Shown here one piece after another: positions 43,529 to 52,586 of a stretch of 64,000 nt of DNA (position 1 is its first letter; the number at the start of each line of letters is the position of its first letter). The notes below the pieces were generated by a model. The model saw only the letters and a list, made by a program, of their open reading frames with translations. It searched no databases and had not been told where the DNA came from. Origin of the DNA: Acidimicrobiia bacterium UBA5794 (GTDB lineage: Bacteria; Actinomycetota; Acidimicrobiia; Spongiisociales; UBA5794). The translations under genes were made by a program, and so were the position numbers. The stretch covers positions 62,001 through 126,000 of the forward strand of contig DIDS01000014.1 of assembly GCA_002418265.1 (NCBI GenBank), in the 5' to 3' direction.

Positions 43529-44089
43529 ATGAGACCCGTGAGGATGACCATTGCGGTCGGATTCCTGGCGCTCGTCGCTACGGGATGTAGCGGTGGAGAA
43601 ACCGTTGCCAGCACAACCACCACGACCGTTCCCTTCACAACAACATCGGTTGCGGCAACAACGTCGACAACCACATCAACCACAACGACCACCACCGTGC
43701 CGCCAAGCCTTGGGGCCACGTCGACCATTTTCCGCGTCCAGCAGGATTTGGCTGCACTCGGCTTCTTTGATGGCCAGATTGATGGGATAGCGGGTGAGGA
43801 GACACAAAAAGCTCTCAAGGCCTTCCAGACACAACAGGGCTTGGAGGCCGACGGCGAGTTCGGGCCAAAGACGGATGCGGCCCTCTACCCGCTCCTGATG
43901 AAGAACAAGGCCTATGTCGAGAGCCTCCAGGAAGATCTGACCGAGGCAGGCTTGTACACCGGCCCAATCGATGGCAGCTATGGCAAGGGAACCAAGGCCG
44001 CCGTTGAGAAGCTCCAGGAATCCTGTGACATCGAAAAGACAGGGAACATCGATATCGCGACACGGATATGTCTCGACGAAGCGATTTAG
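43529..44089 (+). CDS. Peptidoglycan-binding lipoprotein
   Basis: A 186-residue exported protein. The signal MRPVRMTIAVGFLALVATGC has the lipobox ATGC. A Thr-rich linker at residues 30-55 precedes two peptidoglycan-binding repeats. The first contains VQQDLAALGFFDGQIDGIAG and ALKAFQTQQGLEADGEFGPKT. The second contains LQEDLTEAGLYTGPIDGSYG and AVEKLQESCDI. A GGGAGCG site precedes the ATG. A heptamer array begins 3 bp after the stop codon. Confidence 0.9.
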   Translation: MRPVRMTIAVGFLALVATGCSGGETVASTTTTTVPFTTTSVAATTSTTTSTTTTTTVPPSLGATSTIFRVQQDLAALGFFDGQIDGIAGEETQKALKAFQTQQGLEADGEFGPKTDAALYPLLMKNKAYVESLQEDLTEAGLYTGPIDGSYGKGTKAAVEKLQESCDIEKTGNIDIATRICLDEAI

Positions 44090-44092
44090 GAA

Positions 44093-44113
44093 TCTGACGT
44101 CTGACGTCTGAGA
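44093..44113. repeat. Heptameric repeat (3 units)
   Basis: TCTGACG twice and TCTGAGA lie in phase immediately after the peptidoglycan-binding gene. This unit differs from the TCAGACG unit at 44651 by one base (TCTGACG against TCAGACG). Confidence 0.65.
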
Positions 44114-44142
44114 TCAGACTCGGTTAGGCGGTATGCATACTC

Positions 44143-44643
44143 ATGACCCTCACTGCGGAACTTATCAATGCGGTTACCTGGAAGATCCCGAACGCGCTTG
44201 CCCTTGTTGGTTCGCGATCAGATGACGAGTGGAATGGAATGACAACGTCTTGGATCACCCAGGTATCCCAAGACCCGATACTCATCGGAATCGGTGTCGA
44301 TACTGTCGCAATCACGCACCGGCTCATCGCCGATGGAGGGAGCTTCACGGTCAACTTGTGGGATGCGGAAGATACGCGTCCGTTCGTGAAGTTCTCCAAG
44401 CCAGCGACAAAGGACGGAATGACACTCAACGGACTTGCGATCACCGAGGGGCAAACCGGGGCCCCGATCTTTGACGATGCCATTGCCTGGCTTGAATGCG
44501 TCGTGGTGAATCCGGTGCCTTGCGGCACCCATACGTTCTTCATCGGTGAGCTCGTCGCTGCCGGCATCAACGACGATGAGGCAAGACCAGCCTCCATGGC
44601 AGACACTCGCATGAAGTACGGGGGGACGCGAAGAGGTCATTGA
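44143..44643 (+). CDS. Flavin-reductase-like FMN-binding split-barrel protein
   Basis: A 166-residue cytoplasmic protein of the flavin reductase/HpaC-like family. It has the typical pattern NALALVGSRSDDEWNGMTTSWITQVSQDPILIGIGV, then FTVNLWDAED, followed by GAPIFDDAIAWLECVVV and HTFFIGELVAAG. These residues form the FMN-binding split barrel. The electron partner is not known. It ends directly at a long heptamer array that separates it from aceE. Confidence 0.88.
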   Translation: MTLTAELINAVTWKIPNALALVGSRSDDEWNGMTTSWITQVSQDPILIGIGVDTVAITHRLIADGGSFTVNLWDAEDTRPFVKFSKPATKDGMTLNGLAITEGQTGAPIFDDAIAWLECVVVNPVPCGTHTFFIGELVAAGINDDEARPASMADTRMKYGGTRRGH

Positions 44644-44720
44644 TCAGAAGTCAGACGTCAGACGTCAGACGTCAGACGTCAGATGCTGTGAGCTGTGAGC
44701 CGTAAGCTGTGAGCAGCGAG
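44644..44720. repeat. Long heptameric repeat array with unit switch (11 units)
   Basis: Eleven 7-bp units run without a break in phase: TCAGAAG, four TCAGACG, TCAGATG, then CTGTGAG twice, CCGTAAG, CTGTGAG and CAGCGAG. The unit changes family in the middle while the spacing stays exactly seven. The array ends 12 bp before the aceE start, so it occupies the 5' untranslated region or promoter of aceE. Confidence 0.8.
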
Positions 44721-44732
44721 TAAAGCGAGCCC

Positions 44733-47435
44733 ATGCCCCAACGCCCCATCTACATCGACGGATTCACCCATCAGCTCTTGGACGCCGATCCTCCCGAGAC
44801 CGACGAGTGGATCGCTGCCCTTGACGACATCATCTCGGTCGACGGTGAAACTCGTGCCCGCTACCTCATGGCACGCCTCACCGAGCACAGCCGATTCCGC
44901 AACATCGGGGTACCCGGATCTGTCTCGACGCCGTACATCAACACCATCCCACCCGGAGCGGAGGCCAACTTCCCCGGTGATGCAGATATCGAGCGACGGA
45001 TTCGGCGACTCATCCGGTGGAATGCCGCAGCCATGGTCATCAGGGCAAACAAGGCCGAAGACGGTATCGGAGGCCACCTGTCGACGTTCGCCTCCTCTGC
45101 AACGCTGTACGAGGTCGGTTTCAACCACTTCTTTCGCGGACACGCCGACGGCACTCCCGGTGACCACATCTATTTCCAGGGTCATGCCAACCCCGGTGTC
45201 TACGCCAGAGCCTTCCTTGAAGGACGTCTGAGCGAAGACCAGCTCGACCACTTCCGGCGTGAGATCAACGGAGGTATCTCAAGCTATCCGCACCCGCGCC
45301 TGATGCCGGATTTCTGGGAATTCCCGACCGTCTCCATGGGATTGGGACCCATCAACTCGATCTACCACGCCCAGTTCCTCCGATACCTCGACAGTCGAGG
45401 TCTCGACGACACGAAGAAGTCCCGCGTGTGGGCGTTCCTCGGAGACGGCGAGACGGATGAGCCCGAAACACTCGGGTCGATCACCCTCGCCGGTATTGAA
45501 AAGCTCGACAACCTGACCTGGGTGGTCAACTGCAACCTCCAAAGACTTGACGGTCCCGTCCGGGGCAACGGGAAGATCATCCAGGAACTCGAAGCGAACT
45601 TCCGCGGTGCGGGATGGAACGTCATCAAGGTCATCTGGGGTTCCGACTGGGACCCGATTCTCGCCCGTGACACCACGGGTGCACTCGTCGAGAAGATGAA
45701 TGCAACGGTCGACGGTGAATACCAGCGGTTCAAGGCCGAATCGGGAGCGTACGTTCGTGAGAACTTCTTTGGGCCCGACCCCAGACTCCGGGCACTCGTC
45801 GAAGACATGACCGATGACGAGATCGGGGACCTCCGACGTGGTGGCCTCGACTACCGCAAGATCTACGCTGCATACCACTCGGCTACCGAGTTGCGGGGAG
45901 CACCAACCGTGATCCTCGCCAAGACCATCAAGGGCTGGACCCTGGGACCCGACATTGCTGGCAAGAACGCAACACATGCCATCAAGAAACTGACCGGAGA
46001 ACAGCTCAAAGAACTGCGGGATCGGCTCATGCTCCACGATGAGATCCCTGACGAGGATCTCGAAGATGGGATCCCACCATTCGTCATGTTCGAGGAGGGC
46101 TCTGTCGAGCAGCGGTACCTCATGGAGCGTCGGGAACACCTCAACGGACCCATACCGAAACGCGGTGTGCCGATCAGATCTCCCCTCGAGCTCCCGTCTC
46201 ACGCCCCGTTCGCCGAATTCGAAAGCGGTTCGGGAGAGATCGAGATTTCCACCACCGGCGTATTCACTCGGCTCCTACGTAGCTTGACCCGAGACAAGGC
46301 CTTCGGAAGCCGGGTCGTACCGATCATCCCCGATGAAGGACGCACCTTCGGTATGGATGCGTTGTTCAAAGAGATCAAGATCTACGCACCCGAAGGGCAG
46401 CTCTACGAACCTGTCGACCACAACCTCATCCTGTCCTACAGAGAAGCCAAAGATGGCCAGATCCTTCAACAGGGCATCACCGAAGCTGGTGCGACCGCTT
46501 CGTGGATTGCTGCGGCAACTTCCTACTCAACGCGGGGAGTCCCCGTCGTTCCCTTCTTCTCGTTCTATTCGATGTTCGGTTTTCAGCGAGTTGGCGACTT
46601 GCTGTGGGGTGCTGCCGACGCTCGGGCCCGAGGGTTCCTTCTGGGAGCCACTGCAGGTCGCACGACACTTCTCGGTGAGGGACTCCAGCACCAGGACGGC
46701 CACAGCCATGTGCTTGCAAGCGTGGTTCCGACCTGTGAGGCATACGACCCGGCATTCGCATACGAAGTCGCAACGATCATTGAAAGCGGCCTGCATCGCA
46801 TGTACGGCGACAACGACGACGTGTACTACTACCTCACGCTCTACAACGAGAACTACGTCCAGCCCGCCATGCCCGAGGGAAGCCGTCAGGGCATCATCGA
46901 CGGGTTGTACCGCTTCGATGCCGGACCAGGTGGCGGTGACCATGCTGCGACGATCCTCTTCTCCGGTCCGAGCCAGGGTGCCGCTCGAGCGGCTCAGACA
47001 GAGCTTTCTGACCGGTTTGGCGTATCTGCCGAACTTTGGAGTGCCACCTCCTACAAGAAGTTGCGAGAGGAAGCTCTTGAGACCGACCGATGGAATCGCC
47101 TCCACCCAACGCTTACACGGCGCGTCCCATTCGTGACCGAGCAGCTCAACACGTCCCGAGGTCCGATCGTTGCTGTCACCGACTACATGCGCATCGTGCC
47201 TGATCAGATAGCACCGTATGTCCCAAGAACCTTCACGTCGTTGGGAACAGACGGCTTTGGACGAAGTGACACACGCGAGGCACTTCGGGATTTCTTCGAG
47301 ACAGACATGCGCCACGTCGTCGTGGCAACACTGGCTTTGTTGGCCAAAGAGGACGCCATCTCTCCAAACGTTGTCTCTGAAGCGATCGCCGCATACGACA
47401 TCGATCCGGACATCGCAGCACCCTGGACGCGGTAG
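44733..47435 (+). CDS. aceE: Pyruvate dehydrogenase E1 component, homodimeric type
   Basis: A 900-residue thiamine-diphosphate enzyme that decarboxylates pyruvate and feeds acetyl groups to the E2 component. The TPP/Mg motif GDGETDEPETLG begins near residue 236 and is followed by NCNLQRLDGPVRGNGKIIQELE. The second half has PIIPDEGRTFGMDALF and GVPVVPFFSFYSMFGFQR. Length and order match AceE of Actinobacteria and Proteobacteria. E2 and E3 genes are not in the window. The ribosome-binding site is weak and lies next to the heptamer array. Confidence 0.96.
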   Translation: MPQRPIYIDGFTHQLLDADPPETDEWIAALDDIISVDGETRARYLMARLTEHSRFRNIGVPGSVSTPYINTIPPGAEANFPGDADIERRIRRLIRWNAAAMVIRANKAEDGIGGHLSTFASSATLYEVGFNHFFRGHADGTPGDHIYFQGHANPGVYARAFLEGRLSEDQLDHFRREINGGISSYPHPRLMPDFWEFPTVSMGLGPINSIYHAQFLRYLDSRGLDDTKKSRVWAFLGDGETDEPETLGSITLAGIEKLDNLTWVVNCNLQRLDGPVRGNGKIIQELEANFRGAGWNVIKVIWGSDWDPILARDTTGALVEKMNATVDGEYQRFKAESGAYVRENFFGPDPRLRALVEDMTDDEIGDLRRGGLDYRKIYAAYHSATELRGAPTVILAKTIKGWTLGPDIAGKNATHAIKKLTGEQLKELRDRLMLHDEIPDEDLEDGIPPFVMFEEGSVEQRYLMERREHLNGPIPKRGVPIRSPLELPSHAPFAEFESGSGEIEISTTGVFTRLLRSLTRDKAFGSRVVPIIPDEGRTFGMDALFKEIKIYAPEGQLYEPVDHNLILSYREAKDGQILQQGITEAGATASWIAAATSYSTRGVPVVPFFSFYSMFGFQRVGDLLWGAADARARGFLLGATAGRTTLLGEGLQHQDGHSHVLASVVPTCEAYDPAFAYEVATIIESGLHRMYGDNDDVYYYLTLYNENYVQPAMPEGSRQGIIDGLYRFDAGPGGGDHAATILFSGPSQGAARAAQTELSDRFGVSAELWSATSYKKLREEALETDRWNRLHPTLTRRVPFVTEQLNTSRGPIVAVTDYMRIVPDQIAPYVPRTFTSLGTDGFGRSDTREALRDFFETDMRHVVVATLALLAKEDAISPNVVSEAIAAYDIDPDIAAPWTR

Positions 47436-47441
47436 AAACGG

Positions 47442-47469
47442 AGCTCACAGCTAACAGCTGACAGCTTTC
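47442..47469. repeat. Heptameric repeat (4 units)
   Basis: AGCTCAC, AGCTAAC, AGCTGAC and AGCTTTC run in exact phase 6 bp after the aceE stop codon. The constant AGCT core makes the array partly self-complementary. Confidence 0.65.
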
Positions 47470-47616
47470 GGCTCCTTGCCTTCCACTCTTTGAACCGTGA
47501 ACTGTGAGCTTCTTTGTGCCGATTCTGTGGTACAAGCAGCCCCCATTCCGCTACCGTGCCTCCATGGGACGAACCTCGTTCGTCCATTCCCATGCAAACT
47601 AAGGAGGAACAAGACG

Positions 47617-49332
47617 ATGAGACGTAAGAATCTCTGGTTCTTGGCCGTTGTCGTGCTCGCACTCGTTGCAAGCGCATGTAGCAGCAGCAGTGATGAAACA
47701 ACCACCACTGCTGCGCCCGAAGCTACGACAACCACACAAGCAGAAACAACCACCACCGCAGTACCGAGCCCAGACTTTGAAGGCAAGGTGCTCGATTCCG
47801 GTGGATGCGACACAGACGGATACAGTGGACGCGTCGACACCATCACGGCGATCGATGAATACACCGTCGAGTTCAAACTGTGCAACCCACACCCAGCATT
47901 CCTGGCTCAGATCGCATTCGGCGTGTTCGGCATCCAGCCCGAGGAGCACCTTGAGGCCACGGGTGGCGCACCGCTCGCCAACCCGGTCGGGACCGGTCCA
48001 TTCGCAGTGAAGGAATGGCTGCGCGGCGACTCGGTCGTCTTCACCCGCAATGACGACTATTACGGCCAAGTAGCTCCCCAGGAGACCCTGGTCTTGAAGT
48101 GGTCAACGGAAAGTGCCGGACGTCTCCTTGAACTCCAATCAGGTAATGCTGACGGCATGACCTTCCCGGGTGTTCAGGATTATCCGACCATTGAGGCCGA
48201 TCCGAACCTGCAGCTGCTCAACAAGCCCGAACCGAACATCTTCTACATGGGCTTCACGAACACGTTCGCCCCATGGGACAACGTGGATGTTCGCAAGGCT
48301 GTGGCGATGGGTATCGATCGTCAGCGAATTGTTGACACGTTCTACCCACCAGGGTCAGAGACGGCATCCCACTTCACCCCATGCTCGGTGCAGTTCGGTT
48401 GCGAAGGCGACAGCTGGTATGACTTCGATGCAGAAGCAGCCAAGACCCTGCTCGCTGATGCAGGATTCCCTGACGGCTTCGACACGACCATCTACTACCG
48501 CGATGTAACGCGTGGCTACCTGCCGACGCCTGGTGACGTTGCAGCTGACATCCAGGCTCAGCTCAAGGAGAACCTGAACATCAACGCAGAGATCGTCGTC
48601 ATGGAGTCCGGAGAGTTCATCCAGACATCGTCAGCTGGAGGCCTTGACGGCATTCACCTGCTCGGTTGGACCGGTGACTATCCGCACATCACGAACTTCT
48701 TGGACTTCCACTTTGCGGAGACCAACTTGCAGTTCGGTAATCCCTATCCAGAAATCTACGAGCCATTGAAGACGGCAAGCCAGACAGCAGATGCTGCAAC
48801 AGCTCAGCCACTCTATGAGGAAGCGAACAACGCCATCAAGGAATTCGTTCCGATGGTCCCAATCGCACACGGCGGTGCTGCTTATGTGGCGACGTCAGCC
48901 GTGCAAGGTGCCTATGCACCACCTTGGGGTGATGTGACGTTCAACCTCTGGGACAATGGAGGGGACACAATCGTGTTCGTCCAGGGCAACGAGCCCATCT
49001 CGCTCTACTGCGCAGATGAGACCGACGGCGAATCGCTTCGTGCGTGCGCTCAGGTCGTTGAAGCCCTGTACTCATACGACAAGGACGGAAACGTGCAGCC
49101 ACAACTCGCAACCGAGTGTGTGCCGAACGACGACTTGTCAGTATGGACATGCTCGCTCCGCCAAGGAGTGGTCTTCCACGATGGTTCGACCTTCGACGCA
49201 AATGACGTCGTTGTGTCGTACACGGCAGGGCTCGACGCAGCATCTCCGCTCCATACGGGGAACAGCGGCGTGTTCGAGTACTACGACTACCTGTGGAACG
49301 GACTGATCAACGCTCCAGCAGCTGAGGGCTAA
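47617..49332 (+). CDS. Oligopeptide-type ABC transporter substrate-binding lipoprotein, apparently circularly permuted
   Basis: A 571-residue SBP family 5-like lipoprotein. The signal MRRKNLWFLAVVVLALVASAC and a Thr-rich linker lead into the segment DFEGKVLDSG (about residue 53). Its similarity continues with AIDEYTVEFKLCNPHPAFLA, NPVGTGPFAVKEW and DVRKAVAMGIDRQRIV. In DppA/OppA this segment follows the first 120-150 residues. The missing opening segment occurs at residues 449-567: DTIVFVQGNEPISL, ETDGESLRACAQVVEALYSY, then LRQGVVFHDGSTFDANDVV and YYDYLWNGL. The domain order is therefore rotated. A strong AAGGAGG site precedes the ATG. Four permease and ATPase genes follow. Confidence 0.88.
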   Translation: MRRKNLWFLAVVVLALVASACSSSSDETTTTAAPEATTTTQAETTTTAVPSPDFEGKVLDSGGCDTDGYSGRVDTITAIDEYTVEFKLCNPHPAFLAQIAFGVFGIQPEEHLEATGGAPLANPVGTGPFAVKEWLRGDSVVFTRNDDYYGQVAPQETLVLKWSTESAGRLLELQSGNADGMTFPGVQDYPTIEADPNLQLLNKPEPNIFYMGFTNTFAPWDNVDVRKAVAMGIDRQRIVDTFYPPGSETASHFTPCSVQFGCEGDSWYDFDAEAAKTLLADAGFPDGFDTTIYYRDVTRGYLPTPGDVAADIQAQLKENLNINAEIVVMESGEFIQTSSAGGLDGIHLLGWTGDYPHITNFLDFHFAETNLQFGNPYPEIYEPLKTASQTADAATAQPLYEEANNAIKEFVPMVPIAHGGAAYVATSAVQGAYAPPWGDVTFNLWDNGGDTIVFVQGNEPISLYCADETDGESLRACAQVVEALYSYDKDGNVQPQLATECVPNDDLSVWTCSLRQGVVFHDGSTFDANDVVVSYTAGLDAASPLHTGNSGVFEYYDYLWNGLINAPAAEG

Positions 49333-49355
49333 GCCCCGGTCGGTTACGTGAGGAA

Positions 49356-49381
49356 ACGGGGGAGGCACATGCCTCCCCCGT
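49356..49381. terminator. Strong hairpin between the binding protein and the permease genes
   Basis: A perfect 11-bp stem, ACGGGGGAGGC with GCCTCCCCCGT, encloses an ACAT loop 24 bp after the stop codon. No T-tract follows. In ABC importer operons such hairpins often stabilise the upstream mRNA or attenuate read-through so that the binding protein is made in excess. Confidence 0.65.
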
Positions 49382-49426
49382 CCTCTATGCTCACCCTCCA
49401 CCGACCGAAGGCATCGCTGCTTCACC

Positions 49427-50512
49427 ATGCTCGGATTCATCACACGACGCACCTTGCTTGCAATCCCCGTCCTGCTCGGAATCATGGTCGTTGTGTTCTT
49501 CCTCATCAGAGCGATCCCTGGCGATCCATGCACCTCACTCCTTGGTGAACGAGCCACCGCCGAAGCATGCGAACGCTTCAACGAAGCCAATGGTCTCAAT
49601 GACCCGATATGGGTTCAACTCGGCATCTACATGAAGAACGTCGTCACGTTCAACCTCGGAGAGTCAATTCGGTTCTCGCGACCGGTCAATCAGATCCTGA
49701 TTGAACGACTCCCACTCACGATCGAGCTTGCCACTTCTGCCTTGATCCTGGCGATTGGCATTGGTGTTCCCATGGGCATCATCGCCGCCAGGCGGCACAA
49801 CTCGGCGGTCGACACCGCGACAATGGCCATTGCAAACATTGGTGTGTCGATGCCCGTGTTCTGGCTCGGGTTGATGCTTGCCTATCTCTTCGCCATCATC
49901 TTGAAAGGAACGATCTTCCAGTTACCCCCGACGGGTCGACTTTCGGCGGGTGTGTTCCCGATTCCGTATTACGAGGTGTGGGGATGGGAAATCACGCCGG
50001 ACACCACCTGGGCAAACCTCAACGAATTCATTGCGAACTTCTACATCTTCAACAGCTTCATCACGTTCCAGTGGGACGTCTTTTGGGATGCCGTCAAGCA
50101 CATGATCCTGCCAGCCGTCGCCCTCGCAACCATTCCGCTTGCGATCATCGCCCGAATCACACGAAGCTCGCTGCTTGAGGTGATGAACAAGGACTACATT
50201 CGTACCGCCCGGGCAAAGGGGACACGAGAGTCTCGAGTTGTGCGGAGCCATGCAATGCGCAACTCGCTTCTGCCCGTCGTCACGATCATTGGTCTCCAAC
50301 TGGGCGCTCTCCTTGGTGGAGCGGTCCTCACGGAGACCGTCTTCAATCTTGCCGGCGTTGGGCGCGCGCTGTACGACGCCATCACCGGCCGAGACTACGC
50401 GGTGGTACAAGGGATCACCGTCGTGATCGCTCTTGGATACGTGATCGTGAACCTGTTGGTCGACCTGTCCTATGGCTACCTCGATCCACGAATCAGGGTC
50501 GGTGGCGAATGA
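49427..50512 (+). CDS. Peptide-type ABC transporter permease (DppB/OppB family)
   Basis: A 361-residue inner-membrane permease with six or seven hydrophobic helices. The opening MLGFITRRTLLAIPVLLGIMVVVFFLIRAIPGDPC is characteristic. The EAA loop that contacts the ATPases is RTARAKGTRESRVVRSHAMRNSLLP near residue 270. No ribosome-binding site is obvious. Its last 4 bases overlap the next permease gene (ATGA). It belongs to the same importer as the upstream binding protein. Confidence 0.94.
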   Translation: MLGFITRRTLLAIPVLLGIMVVVFFLIRAIPGDPCTSLLGERATAEACERFNEANGLNDPIWVQLGIYMKNVVTFNLGESIRFSRPVNQILIERLPLTIELATSALILAIGIGVPMGIIAARRHNSAVDTATMAIANIGVSMPVFWLGLMLAYLFAIILKGTIFQLPPTGRLSAGVFPIPYYEVWGWEITPDTTWANLNEFIANFYIFNSFITFQWDVFWDAVKHMILPAVALATIPLAIIARITRSSLLEVMNKDYIRTARAKGTRESRVVRSHAMRNSLLPVVTIIGLQLGALLGGAVLTETVFNLAGVGRALYDAITGRDYAVVQGITVVIALGYVIVNLLVDLSYGYLDPRIRVGGE

Positions 50513-51462
50513 TCTCGCGCCAGAAGTCCATCGAGATCCTTGAAGCCCAATCGGCCCAACACGATCTGCTTGACAAGCCGCTGAGCCAATGGCGACTCAC
50601 CCTCCGTCGCTTCCGGGGCCGAAGATCAGGCATGGTCGGATTGGGGATTGTTGTCTTCTTGATCCTCATGGCGATCTTTGCCCCGGTGATTGCGCCGTAT
50701 CCACCGAACGAGGTGCTGATCGGCAAGGAAGATGTTGGTCCAAGGGAAAAACCGTGTATCCACATCCTTGGCTGTGACGAGAACAAACCCCAACACATCA
50801 TGGGAACGGACGGAAACGTGAGAGACGAGTTCTCTCGAATCATCTACGGCGCTCGCATCAGCCTCACACTCGGGTTCTTCACCGTCACGATTGCCCTCCT
50901 CGTTGGAGGTTTCTTCGGGGCTATCGCCGGATACGTCGGCGGATGGTTCGACAACATCGTCATGCGGATCATGGACGTGATTCTTGGCTTCCCGTCCCTG
51001 CTGCTTGCCATTGCGATCGTCGCAGTGCTCGGCCCGGGGCTCCAGAACGCCCTCATCGCGATCGCCATCGTCGCCATCCCAGCCTATGCACGCGTCATGC
51101 GCGCCCAAGTGCTTGCCATCAAGGAATCCGACTTTGTCCAGGCATCGGTTGCTCTCGGTTCCTCAAGCCGACAGCTGCTGCTTCGCCGCGTCATCCCCAA
51201 TGCTCTGACTCCGCTCGTCGTCCTCGCCACATTGGGGGTTGCGACCGCTATCCTCGAAGCAGCAGGACTCTCATTCCTCGGCCTCGGAGCGCAGCCACCA
51301 AACCCCGAGTGGGGATCGATGCTCGCCCAGGAACGAAACAACCTTTTCACGTCGCCTCTTCTTGTCTTTTTTCCGGGCTTTGCAATCATGCTGACCGTGC
51401 TCGGCTTCAACCTCATGGGTGACGGACTACGCGACGCCCTCGACCCGGCCCTGAATCGATGA
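50509..51462 (+). CDS. Peptide-type ABC transporter permease (DppC/OppC family)
   Basis: A 317-residue permease with a family N-terminal domain (LTLRRFRGRRSGMVGLGIVVFLILMAIFAP) and a following segment HIMGTDGNVRDEFSRIIYGARISL. Its EAA loop is VQASVALGSSSRQLLLRRVIPNAL-like at about 205-228. Cys residues at about 82 and 88 in the loop before HIMGTD are unusual but may be structural. It overlaps the preceding and following genes by 4 bp each. Confidence 0.94.
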   Translation: MISRQKSIEILEAQSAQHDLLDKPLSQWRLTLRRFRGRRSGMVGLGIVVFLILMAIFAPVIAPYPPNEVLIGKEDVGPREKPCIHILGCDENKPQHIMGTDGNVRDEFSRIIYGARISLTLGFFTVTIALLVGGFFGAIAGYVGGWFDNIVMRIMDVILGFPSLLLAIAIVAVLGPGLQNALIAIAIVAIPAYARVMRAQVLAIKESDFVQASVALGSSSRQLLLRRVIPNALTPLVVLATLGVATAILEAAGLSFLGLGAQPPNPEWGSMLAQERNNLFTSPLLVFFPGFAIMLTVLGFNLMGDGLRDALDPALNR

Positions 51463-52586
51463 AAAAGCCACGAACTCCCAATCAGAATTCCGTGATCGCG
51501 ATGGACCCACCCCTCATCGAGATGTCGGAACATCTTCTCGAGATCAAGGGACTCAAGACACACTTCGACACCCGCGACGGAGTCGTCAAGGCAGTCGATG
51601 GGGTTTCGTTGAAGGTCAAGCGAGGCGAGGTTCTCGGCATCGTCGGAGAATCCGGATGTGGTAAATCAGTGACGGCGCTGTCGATCATGGGTCTGATCCC
51701 ACACCCAGGAAAAGTCGTGGCGGGTGAAATCCTGTTCAACGGGCAGGACATCGCACAAATGAATCCCGACGACGTTCGCAAGCTACGCGGCGAACACATT
51801 TCGATGATCTTCCAACAACCCGGAAGTGCGCTCAACCCGGTCCAGAGAGTCGGTGTCCAGATCAAGGAAGTGTTCAAGCTCCATCGCGACTGGGACGACG
51901 ATCTTGAGGACGAGAAGGTCATTGAGATGCTTGCCAAGGTTGGCATCCCGGATCCGAAGTCACGTGCCCGCGCCTACCCCCACGAGCTCTCCGGTGGCAT
52001 GGCCCAACGGGTCATGATCGCAATGGCGCTGGCCTGTGAGCCCGAGCTGTTGATCGCTGACGAACCGACAACCGCGCTCGATGTCACGATTCAGGCCCAG
52101 ATCCTCGATCTGATCCGAGACCTCCAGGAGACGTCCAGGACCGCTGTTCTCCTGATCACCCACGATCTCGGCGTTGTTGCCGAGATGGCTGATCGTATTG
52201 CGGTGATGTATGCCGGTGAGGTTGTCGAAGAGACCGATGTCAGCACCCTGTTCAAGTACCCGAAGCATCCCTACACCCAGGGTCTGATCGCATCGATCCC
52301 CGTCCTCGGATCGATCGTCGACACCCTTGAGACCATCCCAGGCGTCGTCCCGAACCTGATCGATCTGCCACCGGGATGTCGGTTTGCCTCACGATGTGTC
52401 TCACGGATCCAGCACGAACTCGAGATCTGTACACAGAAAAGGCCCGAGCTGCGCGAAATCGCACCCGGACACCACGTGCGCTGCTTCCTTTACGAGGAGG
52501 AATATGTGTCCCAAGCAGATCGTGAAGCCGTAGCAGAATTCAACGTGGCGTCGGCCCCGGTCGACAGTGTGATCGACGATGAGTGA
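51459..52586 (+). CDS. Peptide-type ABC transporter ATPase (DppD/OppD family)
   Basis: A 375-residue ATPase. Walker A is GESGCGKS at about residue 65, the Q-loop sits in MIFQQPGSALNP, the signature is LSGGMAQRV, Walker B is LLIADEPTTALD and the switch is THDLGV. The C-terminal oligopeptide extension contains PGCRFASRC and CTQKRPEL, whose Cys residues usually bind an Fe-S cluster in this family. The ATG overlaps the permease stop. Starts further downstream are possible because residues 1-27 are not conserved. Confidence 0.93.
   Translation: MKKPRTPNQNSVIAMDPPLIEMSEHLLEIKGLKTHFDTRDGVVKAVDGVSLKVKRGEVLGIVGESGCGKSVTALSIMGLIPHPGKVVAGEILFNGQDIAQMNPDDVRKLRGEHISMIFQQPGSALNPVQRVGVQIKEVFKLHRDWDDDLEDEKVIEMLAKVGIPDPKSRARAYPHELSGGMAQRVMIAMALACEPELLIADEPTTALDVTIQAQILDLIRDLQETSRTAVLLITHDLGVVAEMADRIAVMYAGEVVEETDVSTLFKYPKHPYTQGLIASIPVLGSIVDTLETIPGVVPNLIDLPPGCRFASRCVSRIQHELEICTQKRPELREIAPGHHVRCFLYEEEYVSQADREAVAEFNVASAPVDSVIDDE

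Noticed and set aside
18366..44720. CRISPR array
   Set aside because: The repeats are only 7 bp and contiguous. There are no spacers of constant length, no 23-40 bp direct repeats and no cas genes.
47617..49332. Reading the binding protein as two separate broken genes
   Set aside because: One uninterrupted frame of 571 codons with a good ribosome-binding site and signal covers both segments; nothing suggests a frameshift or internal stop.
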